Source of the DNA: Roseateles terrae
GTDB lineage: Bacteria > Pseudomonadota > Gammaproteobacteria > Burkholderiales > Burkholderiaceae_C
Length of the DNA stretch: 64,000 nucleotides
Assembly (NCBI RefSeq): GCF_014192155.1
Contig: NZ_JACHXO010000001.1
Span: forward strand, 1,142,069-1,206,068
Direction: 5' to 3'
Shown: positions 33,943-42,680 of the stretch, piece by piece
How the letters are laid out: each line of letters opens with the position of its first letter
How positions within the stretch are numbered: the stretch's first letter is position 1
Translations under genes and position numbers: made by a program
The notes under the pieces: generated by a model
What the model was told of the DNA's origin: nothing
Databases searched by the model: none
Seen by the model: only the letters and a program-made list of their open reading frames with translations

Positions 33943-35078
33943 GCCGTGTGACAAACACTGCTATGACCCGTTTCCCGGCGTCACTCGCCGGTCTGATTCC
34001 TCCGTTTACTGGTTCTGCCTCCGCGCCCCCAAGGACCTCCGCGAGCACTTCTCCAGGCCCTGGGCTATCCGCATATCGCTGCAGACCACCGACCTCCGGG
34101 AAGCCAACGAGAAGGCCCGCAAGTTCCAGGCGGAGTGGGCCGAGAAGTTCGCCCGGCTGCGCAAGGCATCCAGGCCCCAGCCGGTGGCCTTGAGCCCCGC
34201 CATCGCTGCCGAGTTGCGGCGCTGGGTCCTGCAGGCGGATGACAACGCGCGCGACTTCCCCGAGGCTGCCCGGGCATGCTGCTGCGCCAAGCCCGTAAGA
34301 CCATCGAGGAGGCCCCGCCTGAGCTGGCGGAGCTGCTACCCTCCTTCACCTTCCTCAAGCCCCTGCAGATCAACGAAGCAGGGCTTACAGCGCGTCCGGC
34401 CACTTCGCCAATGGGTGACCCCCGCTTGGGGGCCTGAGCGAGGCCGAGGGGGCAGCCCTGGCGAACTGGAATGCGGGAGCCACTGCCGATAGCGCCATCA
34501 ACGTCGCCCGGCGCAATGTCAGCGCTATTCGGCCCCTGGCCAATGAGGTCAGCCGAAGCTTGGGGCTTGCCGTGGACTGGTCCGGGCCCGATGCACGCGA
34601 GGCGTTGCTGCAGTGCCTGCGGGCCTACCATCTGGCTAACGCGAAGGCCGTGCAGCGCGATGCTGGTGCCTGGATCGAGACACCAACTGAGGCCCCTCAT
34701 GTGATGCAAGCCGCGGTAGTGGTCGAGGACCTACCACCCAAGGACAAGCCCGGACATTTGCTGACGCTCCGGGACCTGTTCGAGTTGTGGAAGCTGAAAC
34801 CGGCGCGGCGAGGCGGCAAACTGGCTCCGAAGACGATTGCCCGAGGACTGGAGGTTGTTCAAGCCTTCGAGGAGGCATGCGGAAATCCCCGCCTGAGTAC
34901 GGTCACGCGGCAGCACGCACTACAGCTCCACGACTATTACCGCACAAAGGGGCTTGCGCCCAAGTCTGTCAAGGACCGGCTTGATTGGGTGGGCACGCTT
35001 TTTCGCTTCGAGGCTGACGAGCAAGACCGGCTGAGCGGCAACCCTTGGCCCCGCGTGAAGGCCGAAGGGCTCCTCTGA
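33943..35078 (+). pseudogene. decayed tyrosine-recombinase (phage/island integrase)
   Basis: Protein similarity to Burkholderiales integrases with an N-terminal DUF6538 arm can be followed across three reading frames. 'SVYWFCLRAPKDLREHF' and 'TTDLREANEKARKFQAEW' lie in one frame to about 34270. 'RKTIEEAPPELAELLPSF' is in the next frame to about 34435, and 'GLSEAEGAALANWN' through 'LTLRDLFELWKLKP' and 'HDYYRTKGLAPKSVKDRL' is in a third frame, ending at a TGA at 35078. Two or more frameshifts are needed. The C-terminal catalytic domain (Arg...His-x-x-Arg...Tyr) is missing after 'NPWPRVKAEGLL'. It sits just downstream of tRNA-Ala, as an integrated element would. Confidence 0.82.
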
Positions 35079-35766
35079 CTCAACAGTGAACCGGCGAAAC
35101 ACGCGAAAGGGCGAGCTGTGGCAGCGCTCGGGCCCCCATGTGACCCTTTGGCGCAGTTGTCTGGAGGGAGTCAACGAAGGCGGGCTGGCATTCAGTCCTG
35201 ACCCCTTCCATGCCAGTCTCTACACGAAGGTCGCAATGCCGAACGGGCCGCGGCCCATATTGGTCGAAGCGGTAGCGCTTAAGGAGGACTGCGTGGCCCT
35301 CAGGGAGCACAAGGGGAATGCGACTGTACTGGCCCTTTCCGGAGCGGTAGATGTGGTGAAGAGATCCGCTTTGCCGCTCCGCGACGACTTCTATCGGGAA
35401 AGGGCGCTGGAGGTTCTCTCGTAGACCTGGCGACATCGCTGCCCCTCAGGCTGCGGCTCAGCGGCTCGCGAACGCGGTTCACCTGAGGAGGCGGCTGGGC
35501 GTCGTTCTTCCCCAAGCCCGCCGACTGGACCTATCGCGGTCCCTTGAGGGGGGGCCGAATGTTCACAACAAAAATCCGAGGGGGTATCTGACGAGCCCAG
35601 GCGGCGAGTTCCCCCCGGTGCCAGCCATGTTTCCAACGCACGGACCACCGGATGTCGGCTCTTGTCAGCGCTTCTAGCTCTGACACGCGCTCAGTGCTGC
35701 ATTGAGGGCTAGCGCCACGTCGTTCCAGGTCCTTGTTCGACGCGGACCGCACAGCCCCGGCAGTTT
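35079..35766. other. gene-poor stretch after the integrase remnant
   Basis: 688 bases. A 112-residue plus-strand frame (35086-35424, GTG start) contains 'RPILVEAVALKEDC' and ends 'RERALEVLS' but matches no family known to me and has no ribosome-binding site. No duplicate of the tRNA 3' end (attR) was found by eye. This is probably eroded mobile-element DNA. Confidence 0.45.
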
Positions 35767-36519
35767 TCACGCAAGCCAGCGGGACAGCCAGAATCCCCTT
35801 CGCAGCGCCTGCAACTCTTCCAGACGCGACGTGACCAGTGGGCGTCCCACGCGGCGTCCCAATTCCAGAAGCGCCAGCGCCCTGGCCAGCGCCGGACCGA
35901 ACCCGGATGCCAGCACCATGGTTACCGTGGCAGCCATGGCGGGCATGGCAAACCACACGACGTCGTTGGCCTCCCAGCCCCCCATTTGCAGCAGCAGCGG
36001 GACATTGAGGACCAAAGCGGTCAATGCGGCCACGGTCGCGGCGCGAGGAGGAGGCGGCGAAGGGAGCGGCAGGACGCGGTGTCGTTGCAAATCTACAAGA
36101 GGTGCGAGTGGCGCAGGAAGACCGGTGACAGCATCTAAGACTCGCATCCGACGACGTTCAGCGACGAAGCCGATGGTCATGCCGCACACCCACATGAGCC
36201 CAGCCAGCCCGAGTGCCAAGGGTTGCATATCCGGGCGCTGGGCTCGCCAGGCCAAGGCCGTCGTGGACACCACCAGCAGACTGCCGAAGAACAGCAGCGC
36301 CAGCACGGCCGCCCACAAGGCTTCTCGAGGCGAGTAGCGGGCCCGGTATTTGAGGTAGAGCCCAGACGCCAGGAACACGGCGCCCATGACCACCGACATC
36401 GCGACGAGTGCGGGCTTGTCGGGCACGAACGCCCACATGGCCGGAATGACGAAGGCCCCCGCCGCGCCCAGCACGAGAGGCAGATGTTTGAGACTGGATA
36501 GGTCGTCTGGCGGCCTCAA
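35767..36519 (-). CDS. integral membrane protein, unknown function
   Basis: A 250-residue protein with about six hydrophobic segments: about 16-33, 38-54, 68-90, 99-117, 157-177 and 185-205. A cytoplasmic loop contains 'AERRRMRVLDAVTG'. The C terminus is basic ('VGRPLVTSRLEELQALRRG'). The start is a TTG at 36519 preceded by AGGAG at 7 bases. No family is recognised. It lies in the likely island remnant next to tRNA-Ala and is transcribed towards the integrase remnant. Confidence 0.6.
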   Translation of the reverse strand: MRPPDDLSSLKHLPLVLGAAGAFVIPAMWAFVPDKPALVAMSVVMGAVFLASGLYLKYRARYSPREALWAAVLALLFFGSLLVVSTTALAWRAQRPDMQPLALGLAGLMWVCGMTIGFVAERRRMRVLDAVTGLPAPLAPLVDLQRHRVLPLPSPPPPRAATVAALTALVLNVPLLLQMGGWEANDVVWFAMPAMAATVTMVLASGFGPALARALALLELGRRVGRPLVTSRLEELQALRRGFWLSRWLA

Positions 36520-36915
36520 TGTCCCGCTCCTAGTGCTTTGCGTGCCTGCTGCTCTGCGAAGTCAGCACCACCGTAGTTATTCCATACGACCTGCGGGCCA
36601 TCACATCAAATTTGCACTGGGAGGCCGCAGTCTGAGCGGCGGTTTGCGCTGGGGTGGTCACTGGAGCTCCGGCACGAGGTTGTTACGTCGTCGGAGATTG
36701 TGTGTGAGCGGGCTGAGGATCACCAAGGCACAGGCGCAGGCCAATCGGACGCATGTGGTGTGTTCCGCGTGTCTTGTCACATTCTAGATTGATGACGGAC
36801 GTAATCAAACTATTGACTTTTTGGATTTCGACCATCATCATTACAGGACTCCACCCAGTTGACCCCTTGGTCGAACTGATCCAACAAACGGCCAACGCCA
36901 CCCGGAATCACGCAC
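36520..36915. other. AT-richer divergent intergenic region
   Basis: 396 bases between the membrane protein and the short-chain dehydrogenase. From about 36770 to 36860 the base composition is clearly lower in GC than its surroundings. It holds a 9-bp inverted repeat (36789-36808) and a TTGACT at 36813 that could be a -35 box for the dehydrogenase; the -10 is weak. Confidence 0.5.
36789..36808. promoter_or_regulatory. 20-bp inverted repeat, probable operator
   Basis: TTGATGACG-GA-CGTAATCAA: arms match at 8 of 9 positions. It lies immediately upstream of a TTGACT hexamer and 108 bases before the dehydrogenase start, which suits a TetR- or MarR-like repressor or activator site. Confidence 0.4.
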
Positions 36916-37704
36916 ATGAACACACTTCCCACAGCCCTCGTCACCGGCGCCTCCACCGGTATTGGCGCCACTTATGCCGAGCGCCTCGCACAGCGAGGAC
37001 ACGATCTGGTCCTTGTCGCCCGGGATGAGAGCCGGCTTGAGACGGTGGCCGCCCGCATTCGTGAGAACTACAAGGTACAGGTTGATGTGCTGCGGGCAGA
37101 CCTCACACAGCCAGAAGACCTGGCAGCCGTCGAAGCCCGCTTGATCAATGACCCGCGGATCGGCGTCCTCATCAATAACGCTGGGATGGCGCAGTCCGGC
37201 GCATTTGTCGGGCAAAGCGCGCAAAACATCGAGCGATTGATTTCTCTCAACGTCACGGCCTTGACCCGGCTTGCTGCAGCCATCGCGCCGCGGCTGGTAG
37301 AGGCCGGCACGGGCACCATCGTGAACATCGGCTCGGTGGTGGGACTGGCGCCCGAATTCGGCATGACGGTGTATGGCGCCACCAAAGCTTTTGTGCTGTT
37401 CCTGTCCCAGGGCCTGCATCTCGAGCTGTCTCCCAAGGGCATCTATGTCCAGGCAGTGCTGCCAGCCGCCACGCGCACCGAAATCTGGGAGCGCGCCGGG
37501 ATTGACGTCAATACTCTGCCGGAGGTCATGGACGTGCGTGAACTGGTGGATGCCGCCCTGATCGGGTATGACCGACGGGAGCTGGTCACCATTCCGCCGC
37601 TGCATGTGGCGGAGCGCTGGGACGCCCTGGAAGGCGCGCGTCAGGGTCTGCTTTCGGACATCCGACAGGCCCAAGCCGCAGACCGCTATCGCCCCCAAGC
37701 CTGA
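36916..37704 (+). CDS. SDR-family oxidoreductase
   Basis: A 262-residue classical short-chain dehydrogenase. The cofactor motif is 'TGASTGIG' (residues about 9-16), followed by 'DLTQPED', 'NNAGMAQ', catalytic Ser in 'NIGSVVGLAP' and the 'YGATKAF' Tyr-Lys pair. A basic 'ARDESRL' after the second beta strand favours NADP(H). The substrate is unknown. It stands alone behind its own putative promoter and operator. Confidence 0.92.
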   Translation: MNTLPTALVTGASTGIGATYAERLAQRGHDLVLVARDESRLETVAARIRENYKVQVDVLRADLTQPEDLAAVEARLINDPRIGVLINNAGMAQSGAFVGQSAQNIERLISLNVTALTRLAAAIAPRLVEAGTGTIVNIGSVVGLAPEFGMTVYGATKAFVLFLSQGLHLELSPKGIYVQAVLPAATRTEIWERAGIDVNTLPEVMDVRELVDAALIGYDRRELVTIPPLHVAERWDALEGARQGLLSDIRQAQAADRYRPQA

Positions 37705-38020
37705 GCTGCCGCCCCGACGCCTCGCCCTTCCGTCATGTCGAACTCCCTCGAAAAATCGATCTTCCGTGCGCACTCCAGGAGCCTGAACGCGTCCGACGGA
37801 TGATCCTTGCAGGCACGGGGCCCGCAGGCGGTCCCGGCGTGAGCGCCGTGGCGGGGGTGGCCCATCAGAACCTGATCCGGGCCACTCTCACAGGGCAGGA
37901 TCCCACGCAGTATCTGGGTGGTCTGCACTCGACGCTCGGTACCGTCCAATTCCGCCGTCACGGTTGACCTCCCTCGAGACGAGGCCGATCGGTTTGGTGC
38001 GAGCAGTCGCCACTCACGCG
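37705..38020. other. intergenic stretch with a short orphan frame
   Basis: 316 bases. A 55-residue plus-strand frame at 37800-37967 reads 'MILAGTGPAGGPGV' and ends 'LGGLHSTLGTVQFRRHG'. Its amino-acid makeup is plausible for protein but there is no ribosome-binding site and no family is recognised. It may be a gene remnant or chance. Confidence 0.35.
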
Positions 38021-38629
38021 TTAGCCCTTCGCTCTCAAAATCTCATACTCGATCGGCTTGAAGCTCCCGTTATTCGACCCTTCGGCCGAACAGGCGGTCA
38101 GTCCACACAGCAGATCCATCTCCGCCCTGAGCTCGACCCACTGCCCTGCCCGGGACGTCGGCGGCTCGACGGACACGACCCCGTCCTCCCGAACCCGCAC
38201 GTTCATGAAGACATTGAATGTCGTGGTGATCTGAGACGGCTTGATCCCGTGCGGGGCCAGGTGGGTATAGAGATTCTCGAAGCAGCTCGGATGGTGACCT
38301 TTCACCTTGTAGAGGATCTCAAACATCTCCTGGCTGCAGGGTGTGAGCAGGAAATCGTGTCGCCCCACCTGATCCTCACCGATGGTGAACATCGGCCGAC
38401 TGTCATTGGCATACAGCACATCGCCGGTGCTCAGATAGATCTTGGACGCATAGTCAATGCTGCGACCGGAAGACAGCACGCAGTTGTGATCGTCCCGGTG
38501 GAAGGCAAACAGATCCGCGACCTGCTCCCCCATCGGATCGATGATGCGCAGCACATCGCCTTTGTTGAGGGTAAAGGCAGTGCCGCTTTGCGGCGCGATG
38601 CGGCATCGGCCATGGGAGGCGTCACACAT
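38021..38629 (-). CDS. DUF1989 (urea carboxylase-associated) family protein
   Basis: A 202-residue protein of the family found with urea/guanidine carboxylases; some members are subunits of carboxyguanidine deiminase (family knowledge). Seen here: 'GDVLRIIDPMGEQVADLFAF', 'SKIYLSTGDVLYANDSRPM', 'GRHDFLLTPCSQEMF', 'NVFMNVRV', 'RAEMDLLCGLTACSA'. The ATG overlaps the upstream YqcI/YcgG stop by 8 bases (ATGTGTGA), so the two are coupled. No carboxylase, allophanate hydrolase or guanidine riboswitch is visible nearby. Likely role: hydrolysis or deimination of a small guanidino or urea-like compound (inference). Confidence 0.85.
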   Translation of the reverse strand: MCDASHGRCRIAPQSGTAFTLNKGDVLRIIDPMGEQVADLFAFHRDDHNCVLSSGRSIDYASKIYLSTGDVLYANDSRPMFTIGEDQVGRHDFLLTPCSQEMFEILYKVKGHHPSCFENLYTHLAPHGIKPSQITTTFNVFMNVRVREDGVVSVEPPTSRAGQWVELRAEMDLLCGLTACSAEGSNNGSFKPIEYEILRAKG

Positions 38630-39329
38630 GAGCTTTCTTTCCCGAGAATGGACACACCCAGTCCGCCGGCACCTCGCGACCCGAGTACTGGCGTGCCTCG
38701 GACGATTCACCAAAACGCGCCAGAACCGGATTGATCGAACCTTGCAGGGCGAGATCGCGCTTACGGATCGCGTTCTGCATGGTGCCGTACTTTCCGCTTT
38801 CCTTGAGCGACTCGAACTGGTTGTGGAAGTTGAAGACCAGGCACGGCATGGGCGAACGGCGTGCCAGACGCGACGCTTTCGGATGCATGCCCACCACAAA
38901 GTAAGCCCGGCCGCCAATGCTCATCGAAAACTGCTCGTCTGACGGGTGATCGCTGACCGTGGCATCCCAGGCGTACTCCTGACGATCCAGATCGTGCACC
39001 ACTTGAAGATGCTCCCAGAGCCGACGCTCGAACGCCAGTTCGTCTTCAAAGACATCGTCGAACAAGGCGACGAAGCTCACCGGTTGATTGCCAGGATCCG
39101 GGAACTCCTCCGAAAATGCACGCAAGTCACGCCGCAACGCTTGGGCGGCGGCCACCGACCCCATCGTTCCGTGACTGGCATGCCGGAGCCGACCCGTGTG
39201 CAAAGCCGACCGTGCGCCGACGCACGGAAATTCGGGTTGATCGACAAATGCGTCAAAGCGGCGCTGATGAGTTGCGGCGCCAGCGCCGGGCTTGACGCCG
39301 GACATGGGGCAACGGGTCGATGAAGTCAT
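38622..39329 (-). CDS. YqcI/YcgG (GntA-like haem N-oxygenase) family protein
   Basis: A 235-residue protein with family features 'FVALFDDVFEDELAFERRLW', 'SIGGRAYFVVGMHPKASRLARR', 'LVFNFHNQFESL' and 'WVCPFSGKKA' at the C terminus. One relative, GntA, is a haem-dependent N-hydroxylase of a guanidino compound in guanitoxin biosynthesis (established for that member only). It is first in a two-gene unit with the DUF1989 gene. The ATG at 39329 has no good Shine-Dalgarno sequence; an ATG at 39305 is an alternative. Nothing else of a guanitoxin pathway is present. Confidence 0.83.
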   Translation of the reverse strand: MTSSTRCPMSGVKPGAGAATHQRRFDAFVDQPEFPCVGARSALHTGRLRHASHGTMGSVAAAQALRRDLRAFSEEFPDPGNQPVSFVALFDDVFEDELAFERRLWEHLQVVHDLDRQEYAWDATVSDHPSDEQFSMSIGGRAYFVVGMHPKASRLARRSPMPCLVFNFHNQFESLKESGKYGTMQNAIRKRDLALQGSINPVLARFGESSEARQYSGREVPADWVCPFSGKKAHV

Positions 39330-39482
39330 AGGTGTTTGGGCTCATGTACTGCTATGACTTCACCTTATCTGCGTCGCTCCATTCGTCGTGAGAGGCTTTC
39401 AGCGGTTTGCCGGTGGGAGATGGGCCGGCAGGTACGTAGTCCTTGTCCCACGCGAAATTCGAACTAATGCACGGCGCGCAAT

Positions 39483-39507
39483 CCGCACCGAAACGTTCAC
39501 GGTGCGG
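39483..39507 (-). terminator. stable hairpin without U-tract after the TonB receptor gene
   Basis: An 8-bp perfect stem CCGCACCG / CGGTGCGG with a 9-base loop, 18 bases past the receptor stop. There is no run of T, so it may stabilise the mRNA end or act with Rho rather than terminate on its own. Confidence 0.4.
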
Positions 39508-39524
39508 CCGCTCACCACATGGCT

Positions 39525-41741
39525 TTAGAAGCTCCGGCGCAGCGTGATCCGCAGCGTTCGGGGCTCCGCCGGATGCACATGCCGGTCCGCCACGGGCGCG
39601 GTTTCCCCGGGCAGTTGCGACTCATAGAAGTATTCGATGTCGTTGACCTTCCGATTCGCCAGATTGAAGACATCCAGCGTCAGCTCCGTCTGGTGGGCGA
39701 ATCGTCTGCTGATCCGGAAATTGGTCGTCAATGAGGAACGGGACCGCACACGGTTGTCCTCCACCAGCGCCCCACTGCCCAGATACCGCCAGTTGAGGCT
39801 GGCCGACCATGCGCCCAGATCCTTGAGCGACACCCCCATCGAGGCCACCTTGTCGACCGCATTGGGAATACGGTTCCCTGCTGGATCAGCATCTGCGAAT
39901 CGGGCATGCGTCCAGGCGAAATCCGCGTCAATCAACAGCCACGGCAACGGCACATACCGGTTGTTCCACTCGAGACCGCGCCGCCGACTCGGTCGATTCG
40001 CCTCCGTCGTCCCCGCATCGCCCACGTAGACCAGCTCGGAATCGAAATCCAGTCGCCACGCAGCGATCGACGTTTGCAATCCCGGCACCCATTCCGTCCG
40101 GATGCCAGCTTCATAGCCCTTGGCCTTCGCCAGTCCCGGCGCACGGTCGGTGGCCGCCGTGACGCCCCGGGCATCGTTGCTGTGGAACCCTCGCCCGGCA
40201 TTCAGAAACAGCTCGGTCCGCTTCCATGGGCCTAGCACGATGGAAAGTTTCGGTGACGCCAGCGTCTGTCGCGCACTTCCCGAGTTCCCCACACCCGTGA
40301 GGTGATCCACCCGAAACTGGCCCTGATCTGCGCGGAGGCCCAGGACCGTCCGCCCCCAGGACGCCCACTCAACACTCGTCTGCCCATAGACCCCGAGCAT
40401 CGTTTCCCGGATTCGGTCCTCCCGCGTGACGTTCCTGATCTCCGCCTGCTCAGTGTCGAACAGACCGACGCGTGCGCGATCCTGCCGCACCTGAAAGCCC
40501 AATTCCGTCCGTGCAGGCCACGTCCCCAGCGAGTGCTCCACCGCCTGACTCCCGCTCAGGCCATAGACCTTCCGATGGTCTTGCTGGGAGGCTTGGTCTC
40601 CCAGCTCGGGACGGTCCATCGCATAGGTGAAGTTGGAAAAGAGCGCCAGTTGATAGTCGATGGCATAGGCGGCGAGCCGGGACTGCCGCCCCTCCTCATC
40701 TCGCCCCCAGGAGGCTGACACGCTGGTGCGCCACGTGCTGCCGCGATCGCTCGGGTCTACCGCATGAAATCGTCCGAAGGGGCGTCCTTCAAACGTCCCG
40801 GCTTCAATCAGCCGCTCGGGAATCTGGTCTGTGGATCGCCAATGCGCGTGATAGTCCATGACGCTGACGGCCCACTCGTCCGGCCCGGCTTTTCGGGAGA
40901 GGGTCATCACCAGGTTGCGACGGTTCAGCCCCTCGGGAACCGCCCACGGACCGTCATTGCGCATCAGCTCGGCAGCACCCATCCACTGCATGCCTGCGCC
41001 AAGCTCGTGGCTTCCGGCCACCAAGCCCCTGCGGTAGCCACCCTCCCCCGCGGTCAAGGAGACCAAGGGCGCGTCCAGCCTGCGGTGGTAGTGAATATCC
41101 GCAGAGCCCGCCGCTGCGAAATCCCCATTCGCCGCGAAGTACGGCCCCTTGCGGTAGTCGATGTGATCGACGAGCTCGGGCATCAGGAAATTCAGATCGG
41201 AATAGCCTTGGCCATGGGCATTGCTCGGGATATTGACCGGCATGCCCTGAACCGAAGTTGCGAAGTCGGTGCCATGGTCCAGATTGAAGCCGCGCAGGAA
41301 GTATTGATTGGCCTTGCCGTCTCCACTGTGCTGCGTCACCATCAGGCCCGGCACGAACTCCAGGACCTCTCCGGGTCGAAGGGCTGGACGGCTTTTCAGC
41401 AGCTCAGCACGAATGCTGCCTTGCGAAGCCGCATCGGAGCTGCCAACGCCGTTGTCGTAGTGACGACCGTGGACCTGCACGGTGTCCAGTGTCCGCTGTT
41501 CCGGTAGTTGCGGGGCATTCGTCAGGTTCCGGGGATCGCCTTCGATCAATCCAGGCTCGGGTGTCGACGCCCATCCGCCGGGCGAGCAAAGCAGCAGTCC
41601 CGCCAATGCCAGGGGATGCAGGACCGGCCGAATGCCAGCCGGTATGGCGGGATGAAGGATGAAAGGAATGCCCCGGCGGCGATTCATTCCTTTGCCGCGC
41701 GACAAAGTGAAACGACGGGCGACCTCACGCGATGTGTTCAT
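39525..41741 (-). CDS. TonB-dependent outer-membrane receptor under cobalamin riboswitch
   Basis: A 738-residue receptor. Signal region to about residue 59 ('LCSPGGWAS'). The plug domain (about 85-210) has 'GEVLEFVPGLMVTQHSGDGKANQYFLRGF' split features, 'GTDFATSVQGMPVN' and 'HIDYRKGPYFAANGDFAAAGS'. The barrel ends in the C-terminal Phe of 'LRITLRRSF'. The cobalamin riboswitch on the same strand upstream points to vitamin B12 or another corrinoid as cargo, but the protein is larger than typical BtuB (about 600 residues) and its plug motifs resemble other TonB receptors. The ATG at 41741 was kept; 41687 is a possible alternative. Confidence 0.88.
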   Translation of the reverse strand: MNTSREVARRFTLSRGKGMNRRRGIPFILHPAIPAGIRPVLHPLALAGLLLCSPGGWASTPEPGLIEGDPRNLTNAPQLPEQRTLDTVQVHGRHYDNGVGSSDAASQGSIRAELLKSRPALRPGEVLEFVPGLMVTQHSGDGKANQYFLRGFNLDHGTDFATSVQGMPVNIPSNAHGQGYSDLNFLMPELVDHIDYRKGPYFAANGDFAAAGSADIHYHRRLDAPLVSLTAGEGGYRRGLVAGSHELGAGMQWMGAAELMRNDGPWAVPEGLNRRNLVMTLSRKAGPDEWAVSVMDYHAHWRSTDQIPERLIEAGTFEGRPFGRFHAVDPSDRGSTWRTSVSASWGRDEEGRQSRLAAYAIDYQLALFSNFTYAMDRPELGDQASQQDHRKVYGLSGSQAVEHSLGTWPARTELGFQVRQDRARVGLFDTEQAEIRNVTREDRIRETMLGVYGQTSVEWASWGRTVLGLRADQGQFRVDHLTGVGNSGSARQTLASPKLSIVLGPWKRTELFLNAGRGFHSNDARGVTAATDRAPGLAKAKGYEAGIRTEWVPGLQTSIAAWRLDFDSELVYVGDAGTTEANRPSRRRGLEWNNRYVPLPWLLIDADFAWTHARFADADPAGNRIPNAVDKVASMGVSLKDLGAWSASLNWRYLGSGALVEDNRVRSRSSLTTNFRISRRFAHQTELTLDVFNLANRKVNDIEYFYESQLPGETAPVADRHVHPAEPRTLRITLRRSF

Positions 41742-41869
41742 TGCAACAGTCCATTTCCCTGCGTCCCCGCAGGTGGTTCAGAGTTGGCGCTGAGGCATGA
41801 GCACGGGCGAGGCTGCGCAGCGGAGCGCGCAGCCCTGCCGGCGCGCCGCACCCCGCAGCATCCGGAGCA

Positions 41870-42095
41870 GTCGCAGGCCGGTATCCGGGCTCGCGGCGCG
41901 ACCGGCACATCGATGGATGTCCCGATCTGGCGTTCTGGCCTTCCCAGGCTGCAAGCCCAGTGGCTGCCGGAAGTGATTCCGACCTCAGACGCTTTCAACC
42001 GCCGACCGTTGCGGGGGCAGCACAGGCTTGGCGCCGTTCTGGCGCGCACCTGTTTCCCGTTTAACCCGGCCGCCAAGCGGCTGGGCACCTTCGAC
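41870..42095 (-). ncRNA. cobalamin (adenosylcobalamin-type) riboswitch
   Basis: Read on the minus strand, the conserved pieces appear in order: GGTGCC near 42089, GGGAAACAGGTG, the long signature GCTGCCCCCGCAACGGT, GCCACTG, GGGAAGG, and the closing GAGCCCGGATACCGGCC near 41885-41870. The spacing agrees with class I cobalamin riboswitches. It lies about 130 bases before the TonB receptor start on the same strand. High corrinoid would be expected to repress the receptor. Confidence 0.9.
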
Positions 42096-42180
42096 TGAAA
42101 TTAGGGCGCGAGTGTAGCTGGGCTTGGATGGCCATTCCGCCCTGACGATGACCCCGACACGAACCGGGTCAACTCAAGAA

Positions 42181-42200
42181 ACTCATAATGTTGCATGAGT
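42181..42200. promoter_or_regulatory. inverted repeat ACTCAT-N8-ATGAGT over the Rrf2 start codon
   Basis: Perfect 6-bp arms in an AT-rich patch; the right arm contains the ATG of the regulator gene. The size and AT-rich centre fit sites of Rrf2/YwnA-type regulators. Likely autoregulation. Confidence 0.55.
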
Positions 42201-42680
42201 CAGAATTTTCAACTGTCCGACATCCTGCACGTACTCCTTCACATGGCGGAGCGGGACGGTCCCACCACATCCGAGGCGCTGGCGGCAGCCATGGGCACGA
42301 ACCCGGTGGTCCTGCGACGGCTGATGGCCGGCATGCGCAGTGCCGGTTTCGTGGTCTCCGGCAAAGGGCACGGCGGCGGCTGGGCGCTGGGGTGTGACCT
42401 GGAACGCATCACCCTCGGGGACGTGTATCTGGCTTTGGGGGAGCCCCGACTGATCTCTCTCGGCTTTCGCGAGGACCACCCCACCTGTCTGGTTGCCGCC
42501 GCCGTCAATGACGCCATGCGCGGCGTCATTCAGGATGCCGAAGCGCTGCTGCTGAAACGATTTGGCGACATCACGCTGGCCACACTGTCTGCGGACTTTC
42601 ACCGGCGCATGACGCAGCAAAAAGCCAAAGGCCCCACCCAACCCCATCAGCTGGAGCACCACCTTCATGAAGACGATTGA
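42195..42680 (+). CDS. Rrf2-family transcriptional regulator
   Basis: A 161-residue regulator with a winged helix-turn-helix (about 5-65): '[13 protein letters not shown]', '[21 protein letters not shown]', '[20 protein letters not shown]'-like wing. The only cysteine pattern is a single Cys in 'HPTCLV', so the three-Cys iron-sulphur site of IscR/NsrR is absent and it belongs with redox- or ligand-sensing members. The stop overlaps the start of the flavoprotein gene by 14 bases, so the pair is one unit. Confidence 0.9.
   Translation: MSQNFQLSDILHVLLHMAERDGPTTSEALAAAMGTNPVVLRRLMAGMRSAGFVVSGKGHGGGWALGCDLERITLGDVYLALGEPRLISLGFREDHPTCLVAAAVNDAMRGVIQDAEALLLKRFGDITLATLSADFHRRMTQQKAKGPTQPHQLEHHLHEDD

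Noticed and set aside
35086..35424. 112-residue frame after the integrase remnant
   Set aside because: GTG start without ribosome-binding site, no recognisable family, and located in eroded element DNA; described only as part of the gene-poor stretch.
33833..36900. attR copy of the tRNA-Ala 3' end
   Set aside because: No direct repeat of the T-arm/acceptor sequence was found by eye up to 36.9 kb; it may lie further away or be lost.
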